Shown here: in pieces, positions 7,387 through 15,892 of the stretch
Layout: the number at the start of each line of letters is the position of its first letter
How positions within the stretch are numbered: the first letter of the stretch is position 1
The notes under the pieces: generated by a model
What the model saw: only the letters and a program-made list of their open reading frames with translations
The model's database searches: none
Told to the model about the DNA's origin: nothing
Made by a program: the position numbers and the translations under genes
Assembly (NCBI GenBank): GCA_937919925.1
Contig: CALFOT010000086.1
Span: forward strand, 1-64,000
DNA from: an uncultured bacterium
GTDB lineage: Bacteria; Planctomycetota; UBA1135
Direction of reading: 5' to 3'
Length of the DNA: 64,000 bases

Positions 7387-9198
7387 ATGGGAATGACCCT
7401 CATTGAAAAGATCATCGCCAATCACTGTGATCAGAAAGTTGCGCCAGGTGCCACAGTCGACATGCGTGTCGATGTGCGCGCGGCGCGCGATTTCGGCGGC
7501 GCGAATGTAGTGAAAAATCTGCGCGCAGCAGGACTCAAAATTGCAGATCCAAGCAAGACTCTCTTCACTTTCGACTGCAACCCTGGGGGCAGTGATCAAG
7601 GTTATGCTGCCAATCAACAACTGTGCCGAGAATTTGCTCGCGAAACCGGGGTGGGCTTGCGCGACGTCACGCAAGGCATCGGTACGCACATCGCTTTTGA
7701 AGACGGCCTAGTGGGGCCGGGCTCGACTTTTGTCAGTACGGATAGTCACGCCAACATCATGGGTGCGGTTGGCGCTTTTGGTCAGGGCATGGGTGACCAA
7801 GATATTGCCTATGCGTGGAGTGCCGGCAAAGTTTGGTTTAAAGTGCCAAAGTCGGCAAAGGTTATTTTGATTGGCACGCCTGGGGCGTTTGCCACGGCCA
7901 AAGATATTGTGCTGAAAATGTTGCAGGTGTTAGGCGCCGGCGGGTTGCTGGGTTACGCCGCGGAAATTACTGGCGATCTTGTAGAAAGCCTCACCCTCGA
8001 AGATCGCGTCACGATTGCGAGTATGTCTACTGAGATGGGTGGCATCATTTCCCTCTTTGAGCCGAACGCGGCAATCCTTGATTTCTGCCGCAACGCTGGC
8101 GGTCGTGATTTTCAACCAATCGCCGCAGATGCAGATGCCCACTATGACAAAATTGTAGAGGTAAATATTGAAGGCCTCGGGCCCATGGCTGCTCGCCCCG
8201 GCCACCCGGAAGACACCACGGATCTTGCCAATGTTGCCGGCCGCAAAGTTGATTCGGTATTTATCGGCTCCTGTACCAATGGTCGTCTCAGCGATTTGCG
8301 TCGCGCCGCACATGTGCTGAAGGGCCGCAAGGTCGCTCCCGGGGTCGTTTTGAAAATTGTTCCAACTACACGTGCCGTTTGGGAAGCTGCGCTCGAAGAA
8401 GGGATTGTAAAAGTCTTCATGGATGCCGGCGCGCTTATCGGAAATGCTGGCTGTGGCGGCTGTGCCGCAGGCCAGCTCGGACAAAACGGTCCGGGCGAAG
8501 TCACGGTGAGTACGGGCAACCGCAATTTCGCCGGCAAGCAGGGCAAAGGGGAAGTCTATCTAGCGAGCCCCGAAACGGCTGCGGCTACGGCCATCGCCGG
8601 CGTCATCACTTCGATTGATGCCATCCCGGAAGAGCCGGTGTTGTTCGAAATCGGCGGGCGTCGTGATGTAAATGGAGAGGCTGCAACGACTGTAACCACG
8701 ACAACTACAAGTGCGAAACCTACCAAGCTAGAGGGCCGCGTTTGGGTGGTGGATGTACATAACATCGACACCGACATGATTTTTCATAATCGTTATTTGG
8801 CCATTACCGAAATGGACAAAATGGGGCAATACACTTTTGACAACCTCAAGGGCTGGGAAGACTTTGCGACCAAGGTGAAGCCTGGCGACATTGTCATGAC
8901 AGGCTCAAACTTCGGTTGCGGGTCTTCCCGCCAACAGGCCGTCGATTGCTTCACGTCGCTTGGTGTGCAAGCGCTTATTGCTGAAAGCTATGGCTCTATT
9001 TACGAACGCAATGCCATCAACGGCGGCATGCCGATTCTGGTTGCAAGTGGTCTAAAGGTTGGCTTAAAAAACGGCGATCTAGTACGGTTAGATTTGGCAA
9101 CGGGGCTCATTACTTGGGATGGCGGTAAGCTGCAAGGCGAGCCGTTCTCTGCCGTTCAAATGCAAATTTACCAGCGCGGCGGTTTGCTCGTTCTTTAA
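7387..9198 (+). CDS. Fused LeuC-LeuD-type (homo)aconitase-family dehydratase
   Basis: From ATG 7387 the protein has 603 residues. The N-terminal about 420 residues are a LeuC-type [4Fe-4S] dehydratase domain: STDSHANIMGAVGAFGQGMGDQD, and cluster ligands in IGSCTNGR and NAGCGGCAAG. A Thr-rich linker (TTVTTTTTSAK) leads to a LeuD-type swivel domain with TGSNFGCGSSRQQA. Isopropylmalate isomerase is normally two subunits, while aconitases put both parts in one longer chain; a 600-residue fusion is seen in homoaconitase-like and dimethylmalate-dehydratase-like proteins. The substrate cannot be told from sequence. The isopropylmalate/homocitrate-synthase-like gene at 58-59 kb is a possible pathway partner. 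Confidence 0.85.
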   Translation: MGMTLIEKIIANHCDQKVAPGATVDMRVDVRAARDFGGANVVKNLRAAGLKIADPSKTLFTFDCNPGGSDQGYAANQQLCREFARETGVGLRDVTQGIGTHIAFEDGLVGPGSTFVSTDSHANIMGAVGAFGQGMGDQDIAYAWSAGKVWFKVPKSAKVILIGTPGAFATAKDIVLKMLQVLGAGGLLGYAAEITGDLVESLTLEDRVTIASMSTEMGGIISLFEPNAAILDFCRNAGGRDFQPIAADADAHYDKIVEVNIEGLGPMAARPGHPEDTTDLANVAGRKVDSVFIGSCTNGRLSDLRRAAHVLKGRKVAPGVVLKIVPTTRAVWEAALEEGIVKVFMDAGALIGNAGCGGCAAGQLGQNGPGEVTVSTGNRNFAGKQGKGEVYLASPETAAATAIAGVITSIDAIPEEPVLFEIGGRRDVNGEAATTVTTTTTSAKPTKLEGRVWVVDVHNIDTDMIFHNRYLAITEMDKMGQYTFDNLKGWEDFATKVKPGDIVMTGSNFGCGSSRQQAVDCFTSLGVQALIAESYGSIYERNAINGGMPILVASGLKVGLKNGDLVRLDLATGLITWDGGKLQGEPFSAVQMQIYQRGGLLVL

Positions 9199-9866
9199 CT
9201 GGATTCGGATCGCTTGGATTCAAGTTCGCGCTCCAACAAACTGCACCATTCCTCGAAGCCGTCGCCATCCATCGCCGAGATCGGAAGAATCAAAGCATCT
9301 GGATTCAGCCTCGCGATGTGTTCGATGGCCATTTCCGGCGAAAACGGCAAGTGGGAAAGCAAATCCATTTTGGTCAGCAAGCAAACCGCTGCGCGCGAAA
9401 AAATGGCTGGATACTTCAGCGGTTTGTCTTCACCCTCAGGAGCCGAAAGTAGCACGGTTTTGAAATCGGCGCCCAAGTCATAGGATGCCGGGCAAACTAA
9501 ATTGCTTACATTTTCCAAAAACAAAATATCCGGCATTTCAAACCCTGGTGAGGAAATGCCTGCGCCAACTAAATGAGCATCAAAATGGCAGGCGCCGCCA
9601 GTCACTATTTGAAATGCTGACGCGCCAACTTCTTGAAGCCGTAGCACATCTTCTTCTGTGGCAATATCACCGAGAAGCGCTGCGATGCGCAACTGGCCAT
9701 TAAAATACTCCACCGTCATTTCTAGCAACGTGGTTTTCCCAGAGCCTGGAGAAGAAACCAACTCCACAACCAAAGTGCCGGCTTCCGCAAACATCTTGCG
9801 CAACTCTGCTGCGCACTGATCATTCGTCTCGTGTAGGCGGCGGCGGACCTCAATAATTTCTGACAT
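9195..9866 (-). CDS. hypB: Hydrogenase/urease nickel-insertion GTPase HypB
   Basis: A 223-residue SIMIBI-class GTPase. The P-loop is SSPGSGKTT at 38-46. The Ni/Zn site of the G domain is intact: Cys93-His94 in GGACHFDAH and Cys125 in NLVCPASYDLG. The His-rich nickel-storage N-terminus of some HypB proteins is missing. HypB drives nickel insertion into [NiFe] hydrogenases with HypA, whose gene ends 4 bp upstream. No hydrogenase, urease or other hyp gene is in the window. It overlaps the end of the LeuCD-type gene by 4 bp, tail to tail. Confidence 0.92.
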   Translation of the reverse strand: MSEIIEVRRRLHETNDQCAAELRKMFAEAGTLVVELVSSPGSGKTTLLEMTVEYFNGQLRIAALLGDIATEEDVLRLQEVGASAFQIVTGGACHFDAHLVGAGISSPGFEMPDILFLENVSNLVCPASYDLGADFKTVLLSAPEGEDKPLKYPAIFSRAAVCLLTKMDLLSHLPFSPEMAIEHIARLNPDALILPISAMDGDGFEEWCSLLERELESKRSESS

Positions 9867-9870
9867 AGGT

Positions 9871-10242
9871 TTATTGCGGTTGAGTGTTCCTAACCTGATC
9901 GAACTCCAGGGATTCTAATTCGAGCTCCTTACCTCCCTCCACCGCAAGCGGCCCGTGGCAATCGGGGCAATCCAGTAGCCCACATTCGTTGGCGAGCACG
10001 GTATCGCAGCTAGGGCATTTCCGATAAACGGGACACCACTTCACCTCAAGCTGTGCCTTTTCATGAGGGCTCTCGCTCACAACCGCCCGCCAAGCCTGCC
10101 GCAGCGCCTCTGGATTAATAGAAGAAAGCTCGCCGATGGCCACTTTCACGCTCAGCAGTTGGGTGGCCCTTCCCCCATTCTTCTCCTGCATAGCTCGCAA
10201 TGCGCCATGCAAAATTTCTACGGCGATACCAGTTTCGTGCAT
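9871..10242 (-). CDS. hypA: Hydrogenase nickel-insertion protein HypA
   Basis: The ORF track starts at 10362, but HypA needs MHE at its N-terminus, where His2 binds nickel; ATG 10242 gives MHETGIAVEI and 123 residues, the family length. The zinc site is CPSC at 76-79 with CPDC at 92-95. It delivers nickel together with HypB, encoded just downstream. The 156-bp gap upstream contains a perfect 12-bp palindrome, so the pair probably has its own promoter. Confidence 0.92.
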   Translation of the reverse strand: MHETGIAVEILHGALRAMQEKNGGRATQLLSVKVAIGELSSINPEALRQAWRAVVSESPHEKAQLEVKWCPVYRKCPSCDTVLANECGLLDCPDCHGPLAVEGGKELELESLEFDQVRNTQPQ

Positions 10243-10325
10243 TTCCAAATCCTCATACCTCTTTTTATCAAGAATTGACGCCAAAGAGTAGAGAAATCGA
10301 CCGTTTCTTCCGCTTTCGGTAAAGT

Positions 10326-10337
10326 CACAAATTTGTG
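10326..10337. promoter_or_regulatory. Perfect palindrome upstream of hypA
   Basis: CACAAATTTGTG is a perfect 12-bp palindrome 84 bp upstream of the hypA start, in a non-coding gap. It is neither an FNR nor a standard CRP site. It may be an operator for hypAB. Confidence 0.35.
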
Positions 10338-10398
10338 GAATTCTTATCTCGCTCCCTTCCAAAGGAGTAATGATTGCCTTCTGCGCCTCTCGGAAAAC

Positions 10399-10779
10399 TC
10401 AGCGCGCCGCATCGATGATCTTCACCATCGTTTCTTCCACCTCGGCAGCGAGATCTGCCAGCGGCGCGTCGGAAACCGTTTGCAGCAAAACGCTCGGCTT
10501 CAACATGCCGATGTAATGAACCCCGCCGTTTTCCCAAACAGAAATACGGCACGGGAGCGCCAGGTTCACTTCGATGTCCGCACTCAAGGCCGTGTGCGCG
10601 TGGTGGGGATTGCACACCTCCAAGACCCGCACTTCGCGGTCGAAAGCAACCCCTTTCGATTCCATCGTGGCGCGCAAATCGTACACATGCAACACCCCAA
10701 ACTTATGGGCAACTGTTGCTTCTACGAGATCGGCCGCGGCCTGATCGATGCTCTTCTCCGTTTTTACGATGTACTTCAT
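10399..10779 (-). CDS. DUF302 family protein
   Basis: ATG 10779 is preceded by AAGGAAG, which decides this start over the track start at 10800 and gives 126 residues. The sequence carries the DUF302 pattern: an alternating N-terminus, FGVLHVYDLRATMESKGVAFDREVRVLEVCNP, and a central ADIEVNLALPCRISVWENGGVHYIGML. DUF302 proteins are small alpha/beta proteins of uncertain role, sometimes linked to redox or sulfur metabolism. Its gene sits between the nuclease and hypAB, all on the minus strand. Confidence 0.8.
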   Translation of the reverse strand: MKYIVKTEKSIDQAAADLVEATVAHKFGVLHVYDLRATMESKGVAFDREVRVLEVCNPHHAHTALSADIEVNLALPCRISVWENGGVHYIGMLKPSVLLQTVSDAPLADLAAEVEETMVKIIDAAR

Positions 10780-10803
10780 GGTTCTTCCTTGTTCTTTCAA
10801 AGC

Positions 10804-11721
10804 TTATTTTGTGGCTTCTGTGCAGATGCCGCGAAAACGGCATCCTCCACATTTACGCGCTTCTGGCGACGCCGGCCAGTTCCCCATCATCAAATCATCT
10901 ACCTCCGGATCATAGTGCACGTCCATCATTTCGCGGATGCTAGTCGACATGTGGTCTTGTGCTTCCGAAAGCCGATTGAGATCAACTGGAATCGATTCCA
11001 CCTTGCCCGCGCCTAGATAAGCTGCGTGAAGAACAATGTTTTCTGGATCGGTGGACCACTTTTCGCACGCATACAGCGCGTAAGTATGCAATTGAAAGAT
11101 ATCCGCTTCGCGAGGCTGGCCAGTTTTCCAATCGTAAATATGAATCATCTCGCCTTCAGCATACGCGAAATCCGGCACCGCATACACTTTGGTACCAAGG
11201 AACTGGTAGGTATCCATCGTTTCTAACGAACGCCACGTATCGGGGTGCGCGTCGCGCGCCGCAGCAAGTTCCGCTGACTCGCAAAAAAACTGCGTGCTGC
11301 GCTCCAGCAACTGCCGCGCCATCTCGGTGCGCTCTTTCGAAATTTCCTGGCCGTAATGATGTTCATTTAAGTGAACACTTTTATTCGGCTGATCTTGCCA
11401 GCCACCTCCCGCCGACTGGCGCCAACCATCGCGAAACAGCTCCACGCACTCCTCCAACAATTCGTTGGTGGTCATCGTGGCGCCGTCGCGCTTCAACTCA
11501 AACCAGCGTTGGATAGCACGATGCGCACAATCGCCGGCATGAGCCGGCAAGGATGTCAGGCACTTGTGCACCATGATTTCATATTTCTGGCCGCGCGGGC
11601 GCTCCGTCCACCAGCCCCAAGAGGCATAGCGGCCATACCAGTACTCGCGCTGGCAGCGTTCCCATTCCTTCGCCCGACTCGCGGACCAAGACAGCTCGCA
11701 TTGAAATTGCTTCGTCGCCAC
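10804..11721 (-). CDS. PD-(D/E)XK nuclease with Fe-S cysteines (Cas4/AddB-like)
   Basis: This 305-residue protein starts at GTG. Near the N-terminus, SWSASRAKEWERCQREYWYG resembles the RecB/AddB nuclease entry motif and supplies Cys23; the C-terminus has CGGCRFRGIC (Cys291, 294, 300). Together these four cysteines match the [4Fe-4S] staple of Cas4, AddB and Dna2. The catalytic core is visible as VPDFAY, IHIYDWKTGQ and QLHTYALYA. No CRISPR or helicase gene is near, so it is a stand-alone nuclease, perhaps in repair. The fold assignment is firm; the biological role is open. Confidence 0.82.
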   Translation of the reverse strand: MATKQFQCELSWSASRAKEWERCQREYWYGRYASWGWWTERPRGQKYEIMVHKCLTSLPAHAGDCAHRAIQRWFELKRDGATMTTNELLEECVELFRDGWRQSAGGGWQDQPNKSVHLNEHHYGQEISKERTEMARQLLERSTQFFCESAELAAARDAHPDTWRSLETMDTYQFLGTKVYAVPDFAYAEGEMIHIYDWKTGQPREADIFQLHTYALYACEKWSTDPENIVLHAAYLGAGKVESIPVDLNRLSEAQDHMSTSIREMMDVHYDPEVDDLMMGNWPASPEARKCGGCRFRGICTEATK

Positions 11722-11727
11722 GCCCCC

Positions 11728-11733
11728 ATCTTA
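11728..11733 (-). promoter_or_regulatory. Candidate -10 of the Fe-S nuclease gene (leaderless)
   Basis: TAAGAT on the minus strand, then 6 nt (GGGGGC), then the GTG start. No Shine-Dalgarno sequence can fit if transcription begins at the codon. Confidence 0.4.
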
Positions 11734-11802
11734 GCTTGGCGCGGTCTCGAATTGCGCCGGAAGCCACAGGCCCCGCGGAGATTGTCCGCGCAAAAATACG
11801 CT

Positions 11803-13323
11803 TTAGTGGCGGAAATGCCGCGTGCCGGTGTGCACCATGCAAACCCCGCGGGCGTCACAAGCGGCAGTTACTTCCGCGTCACGCATCGAGCCGCCAGGCT
11901 GCACAATGGCCACCACGCCAGCTTCGGCAAGGGCTTCCGGGCCATCTGGAAACGGGAAAAATGCGTCGCTACCGACGACTGCGCCCTTGGCCAAAGCGCC
12001 AGCTTTCTTCACCGCGATTTCTGCGCTGTCCACCCGGCTCATCTGCCCCGCTCCTGCGCCCACCAACATGCCGCCTTTGACTAGGCAAATCGAATTGGAT
12101 TTAAGATGCTTTGCAAGTGTTTGCGCCAAACGTAAATCTTGTTCGCAACCTTCCGGCATCGCAACCTTGCCTGCCACATTTAAGACGGCATCAAAGCCGC
12201 TCTTGGTATCCGTTCCTTGCGCCAAAGTACCGCCCCAAATTCGCCGCTCCTCGGTTTGCATTCGCGGCATGCCGATATCGCCTACCTTCACAATGCGCAA
12301 ATTCTTGCCCCACTTCGGGCCGCTGCGCAATAGGGCAACCGCCTCCTCGTCGAAACTGGGAGCTGCTAGAACTTCAACAAAATGACCCGGGCCGGCGAGA
12401 AACTCTGCGCATGCAAAATCGAAGTTACTGTTCAGGGCAATCACCGAGCCAAAGGCTGAAAGCGGATCGCCTTCCCATGCGCGCTCCAAACTCTGCGCGG
12501 CGCTACTACCTAATGCTGCGCCACAAGGATTCGTGTGCTTTACCACCACGGCGGCGGGAACAGGTAAATCATTCACTGCAGCAACCGCACCATCGAGATC
12601 GAGCCAATTGTTGTACGACAACTCCTTGCCGCCCGGCAGAATTTCAGCTGCACCTAAACCAAAGCGAGTGGCGTCGGCGAAAAAGCCTGCTGTTTGATGT
12701 GGGTTTTCGCCGTAACGCAATCCAGCGCCTTCTTGTTCGGCAAACCACCGACCAATTGCCGTATCGTATTCACCGGTGCGCGCGAAAACTTTTGCCGCCA
12801 AACGTTTGCGGGTTGCCAAAGTGGTGCCGCCTTCCTTTAGCTCAGCGGCAACCGCCACATAATCTGCGGTGTCACAAAGAACGGCAACACTCTGGTGATT
12901 CTTCGCGGCCGACCGCAACATGGAGGGGCCACCAATATCAATCTTCTCGATGATTTCTTCGTGGCTTCCGCCCGCCGCAACCGTTTCTTCAAAGGGATAT
13001 AGGTTCACCACGACCATATCAATTGGGCCGATTCCGTATTCCTTCATCGACGCCAAGTGACCTGCATCATCACGCCGCGCCAACAAGCCCCCGTGAATTT
13101 TCGGATGCAAGGTTTTCACGCGACCATCCATCATTTCTGGAAAGCCGGTGTAATCGGCGACCTCGGTAACTTCAAGCCCTGCGGCGGCAAGCGCTTTCAT
13201 GGTGCCGCCCGTCGACAACAGCTCTGCTCCCTGCGCGGCGAGGGCTTTGCCGAGCTCAACAATGCCATCTTTGTAAAAAACACTCAGTAGGGCGCGGCGC
13301 ACGGGGTATCGATCGGTAGTCAT
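11803..13323 (-). CDS. purH: Bifunctional AICAR formyltransferase / IMP cyclohydrolase
   Basis: From ATG 13323 (MTTDRYPVRRALLS) the protein has 506 residues and performs the last two steps of purine synthesis. The N-terminal IMP cyclohydrolase (MGS-like) domain has STGGTMKAL, GRVKTLHPKIHGG and KIDIGGPSMLRSAAKN; the C-terminal transformylase has RYGENPHQTAG, KHTNPCGAA, and SDAFFPFPDG near the end. Length and order are standard. It starts 4 bp after prfB stops, so the two are probably co-transcribed. Confidence 0.95.
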   Translation of the reverse strand: MTTDRYPVRRALLSVFYKDGIVELGKALAAQGAELLSTGGTMKALAAAGLEVTEVADYTGFPEMMDGRVKTLHPKIHGGLLARRDDAGHLASMKEYGIGPIDMVVVNLYPFEETVAAGGSHEEIIEKIDIGGPSMLRSAAKNHQSVAVLCDTADYVAVAAELKEGGTTLATRKRLAAKVFARTGEYDTAIGRWFAEQEGAGLRYGENPHQTAGFFADATRFGLGAAEILPGGKELSYNNWLDLDGAVAAVNDLPVPAAVVVKHTNPCGAALGSSAAQSLERAWEGDPLSAFGSVIALNSNFDFACAEFLAGPGHFVEVLAAPSFDEEAVALLRSGPKWGKNLRIVKVGDIGMPRMQTEERRIWGGTLAQGTDTKSGFDAVLNVAGKVAMPEGCEQDLRLAQTLAKHLKSNSICLVKGGMLVGAGAGQMSRVDSAEIAVKKAGALAKGAVVGSDAFFPFPDGPEALAEAGVVAIVQPGGSMRDAEVTAACDARGVCMVHTGTRHFRH

Positions 13324-13327
13324 GATT

Positions 13328-14426
13328 TTAACGAGTTGCTTTGTTGCGAAGATATTCTTCAATGAAAGAATCTATGTTTCCGTCGAGTACAGACTGCGCG
13401 TTACCGACTTCATGTTTGGTTCGATGGTCTTTGACCATCTGGTAGGGATGCAGAACGTAGGAGCGAATTTGGGAACCCCAAGCGATCTCACCCTTGTTGC
13501 CATACATGGACTTCAATTCTTCATCACGCTCACGTTCGCGCAACTCGAATAATTTTGCAGTCAACATCCGCAATGCAATTTGGCGGTTCTTGAGCTGGCT
13601 GCGTTCGTTCTGGCACTGCACCACAATTCCAGTCGGCAGGTGGGTCATACGCACCGCCGAATCAGTTTTGTTGACGTGCTGGCCACCCGCACCACTAGCC
13701 CGATAGGTATCCACACGCACTTCCTCCATATCGATTTGGATGGCGCCTTCTTCTTCAAATTCCGGCATCACTTCCACCGCGGCAAACGATGTGTGGCGAC
13801 GTCCTTGTGCATCGAATGGTGAAATGCGCACGAGTCGGTGCACGCCACGCTCCGCCTTTAACTTGCCGTAGGCGTATGGCCCACGGAACAACAAGGTGCA
13901 ATGACGAATGCCGCCTTCATCGCTGGGCAACAACTCGATTTCAAGGAGTTCGATTTCTTGACGTTCCCCCCAACGCAAATACATGCGCATGAGCATCTCG
14001 GCGAAATCGGTTGCATCGACGCCGCCCGCCCCCGCCTGAATCGAAAGGAAGGCATTGCGATTATCGTTCTCGCCGCCGAGCATCACCTGAAACTCCAGCG
14101 CCTCCAATTTCGCAATCGCGTTTTGTAGCGCAACTTCAAGATCCTCTTCCACAGCTTTAGCGCCGGCCTCTTCCCCCAACTCAGCCAACATCGCAATCTC
14201 TTCGAGAGATTCCGCGGCGGCATCAATTGGATTGAGCACCGCATTGGTGATTTTTAATTCCCCAATGATTTGTTGCGCGCGCTCTTGGTCATCCCAAAAG
14301 CCCGGCACGAGCATGCTGCTATTCAGTTCTGCGCGACGCTCTAAATGCTTGGCGTAGTCAAAGACGCCTCCTAATCTGTTCGAGGCGACGCTCCATCTCG
14401 GCAGCTTGGTTAAGGGTTTCTTTCAT
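13328..14426 (-). CDS. prfB: Peptide chain release factor 2 (programmed +1 frameshift)
   Basis: The ORF track lists only the second frame (from 14314). The real gene starts at ATG 14426, reads 22 codons (MKETLNQAAEMERRLEQIRRRL), meets an in-frame TGA at 14360-14358, and shifts +1 to continue as DYAKHLERRAELNSSM. Joined segments are 14426-14361 and 14359-13328, giving 365 residues, the length of E. coli RF2. The GGQ motif (SGAGGQHVNKTDSAVR) releases the peptide, and SPF (VRISPFDAQG) reads UGA/UAA. It recognises UGA, so its own level controls the frameshift. Upstream of purH in an apparent operon. Confidence 0.95.
14358..14372 (-). promoter_or_regulatory. prfB recoding site
   Basis: On the minus strand: AGGAGG-CGT-CTT-TGA-C. 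The internal Shine-Dalgarno is 3 nt from the CTT slip codon, the same spacing as in E. coli (AGGGGG-TAT-CTT-TGA-C). The whole autoregulatory signal is intact. Confidence 0.93.
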
Positions 14427-14467
14427 CTTTGCGCTCGGGGGAAACTTGGGTTCTAGGGAGACTAGTG

Positions 14468-15070
14468 TTAGGAGGCGGCCTTCGCCGCAACAATCGCATC
14501 ATGAAGAGCGTGGTAAAGCGCGGTGTTGGCGGCTAAGGCCAATGGCAAGACCGCCTGTTCTGATTCCAATAAATATTCGGCGCGACGCTCGGGAGTGAAG
14601 ACGCCCTGCATGGAAAGCAAATTATCAAGGCGATCCGCCGCTTTCACAATATGGCTGTCGCGGCCAGCCCAGCGCAGGTGTTCCAGGTAACGCATGTTAC
14701 GAACGAACTTGGTTTCGCCCTCTTTCAATTGCGGGTGCGTTAAGGCACGCACCATATCACCTACCTGATGGCCAAAATCATCTTCCACATCATTGACTGT
14801 TACTTTGGTGTCTTCCGCAACATCGTGCAAAAGACCTGCGCAAATCACGGCGGCATGATTCTGCTGTTGCGCTAACTCCAACAAAATGAGTGCTGTGCGC
14901 AATAGGTGATTCAAGTAGGGCTCGTGTGAGCCTTTACGCGTTTGACCCAAGTGCGCTTGCTTGGCAACTTCCAGGGCATCGGGAATGGATGGCCAAGTGG
15001 AATTTCCAACTTGATTTAGCAAGCGCTGTTCGAGCTGATCAGCGGACAGAGTGTAAAGTTCTTCGAGCAT
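14468..15070 (-). CDS. HD-domain hydrolase, RelA/SpoT-hydrolase-like
   Basis: A 200-residue protein made of one HD domain. The metal-binding residues fit the RelA/SpoT hydrolase pattern: His55 in PYLNHLLRTALIL, His82-Asp83 with following ED in GLLHDVAEDT, and a late Asp in IVKAADRLDNLLSM. There is no synthetase or ACT domain, so it is a small stand-alone hydrolase of the type that can act on (p)ppGpp or another nucleotide. The substrate is not provable from sequence. It follows rpiA by 2 bp. Confidence 0.8.
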   Translation of the reverse strand: MLEELYTLSADQLEQRLLNQVGNSTWPSIPDALEVAKQAHLGQTRKGSHEPYLNHLLRTALILLELAQQQNHAAVICAGLLHDVAEDTKVTVNDVEDDFGHQVGDMVRALTHPQLKEGETKFVRNMRYLEHLRWAGRDSHIVKAADRLDNLLSMQGVFTPERRAEYLLESEQAVLPLALAANTALYHALHDAIVAAKAAS

Positions 15071-15072
15071 CT

Positions 15073-15768
15073 TCAGCGTATGAGTGTGACAGCCTGGCCG
15101 TCATCTTGGCCTTCGATAACCATATCGCAGAGATTTAGAAACAGCCCAACTTCTGCAACGCCAGGAATCTGTGATAAATCCGCGTGGAGCTGCTCTGGGT
15201 TGGCAATTCCATCCGCAAAACGACAATCAAAAATGTAATTGCCGTTGTCTGTCACAAATGGTTCGCCTTCTTCGGTGGTACGGATGTAGGGAGTGCAGTT
15301 GCCAATTTTGGCAACGCTCTCGCGGGTGGTCACGTGTCCGAAAGGAATCACCTCTACAGGCAAGAGGAAGGTCGTGCCAAGGCGCGCAACACGCTTGCCG
15401 CTGCCAATAATAATGGCCACTTGGGCGCTCGCGGCAGCAACAATTTTTTCCCGCAAAAGTGCGCCGCCGCCGCCTTTGATGAGCCGGAACTTGGAATCGA
15501 CTTCATCGGCGCCATCAATTACCAAATCAAGGGCCGGGTAATGATCGAGATCCGAAATCGGAATCCCCAAGGTTCGAGCGAGCTCTGCGGTCTGTACAGA
15601 AGTGGCCACGCCAACAACTTCTAGGCCCTCTTGCTTGATGCGCTCCGCGAGCGCTTGCAAGAAAAACGCTACGGTTGTGCCGGTACCGAGTCCGAGTTTC
15701 ATCCCGGTTTTCACCAGCTTTGCGGCAGCGTAACCAGCGGCCTGTTTTGGCGAGGTAGCTTCAACCAT
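15073..15768 (-). CDS. rpiA: Ribose-5-phosphate isomerase A
   Basis: A 231-residue enzyme of the pentose phosphate pathway interconverting ribose-5-P and ribulose-5-P. Signatures are LGLGTGTTVAFFLQAL (phosphate loop), DLVIDGADEVD, KGGGGALLREK with the catalytic Glu region, and VTDNGNYIFDCRF. Length is typical of RpiA. It is divergent from feoAB across 124 bp and is followed 2 bp later by the HD hydrolase. Confidence 0.94.
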   Translation of the reverse strand: MVEATSPKQAAGYAAAKLVKTGMKLGLGTGTTVAFFLQALAERIKQEGLEVVGVATSVQTAELARTLGIPISDLDHYPALDLVIDGADEVDSKFRLIKGGGGALLREKIVAAASAQVAIIIGSGKRVARLGTTFLLPVEVIPFGHVTTRESVAKIGNCTPYIRTTEEGEPFVTDNGNYIFDCRFADGIANPEQLHADLSQIPGVAEVGLFLNLCDMVIEGQDDGQAVTLIR

Positions 15769-15834
15769 TTTCGCGGCTTATGATACCGCAGCCATTCCTC
15801 CCAATTTTGATGCCATTAAAGACCTTGCGGTGGG

Positions 15835-15870
15835 TATACTCTGGTGGAGGCTAAATGACATTCGTTCTCA
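15835..15870 (+). promoter_or_regulatory. Candidate feoAB promoter and iron operator
   Basis: TATACT at 15835-15840 could be a -10 element; no good -35 is seen. Downstream, TGACATTCGTTCTCA (15856-15870) matches the Fur-box pattern TGATAATnATTATCA at 10 of 14 positions and sits 22 bp before feoA, where a repressor would block expression. Iron control of feo is common; this site is weak. Confidence 0.3.
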
Positions 15871-15892
15871 ATAAGGCCCCCGCGCCCCTTCC

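Noticed and set aside
7387-9198. Naming the fused dehydratase leuCD
   Set aside because: The domain fusion and divergent cluster motif (GCGGC) leave the substrate open among isopropylmalate, homocitrate and related acids.
10804-11721. Calling the Fe-S nuclease Cas4
   Set aside because: No cas genes or CRISPR array are in the window; only the nuclease superfamily can be supported.
11774-11790. Hairpin CGCGGA-N5-TCCGCG after purH
   Set aside because: In the direction of purH transcription the T-rich stretch comes before the stem, not after it, so it is not a normal terminator.
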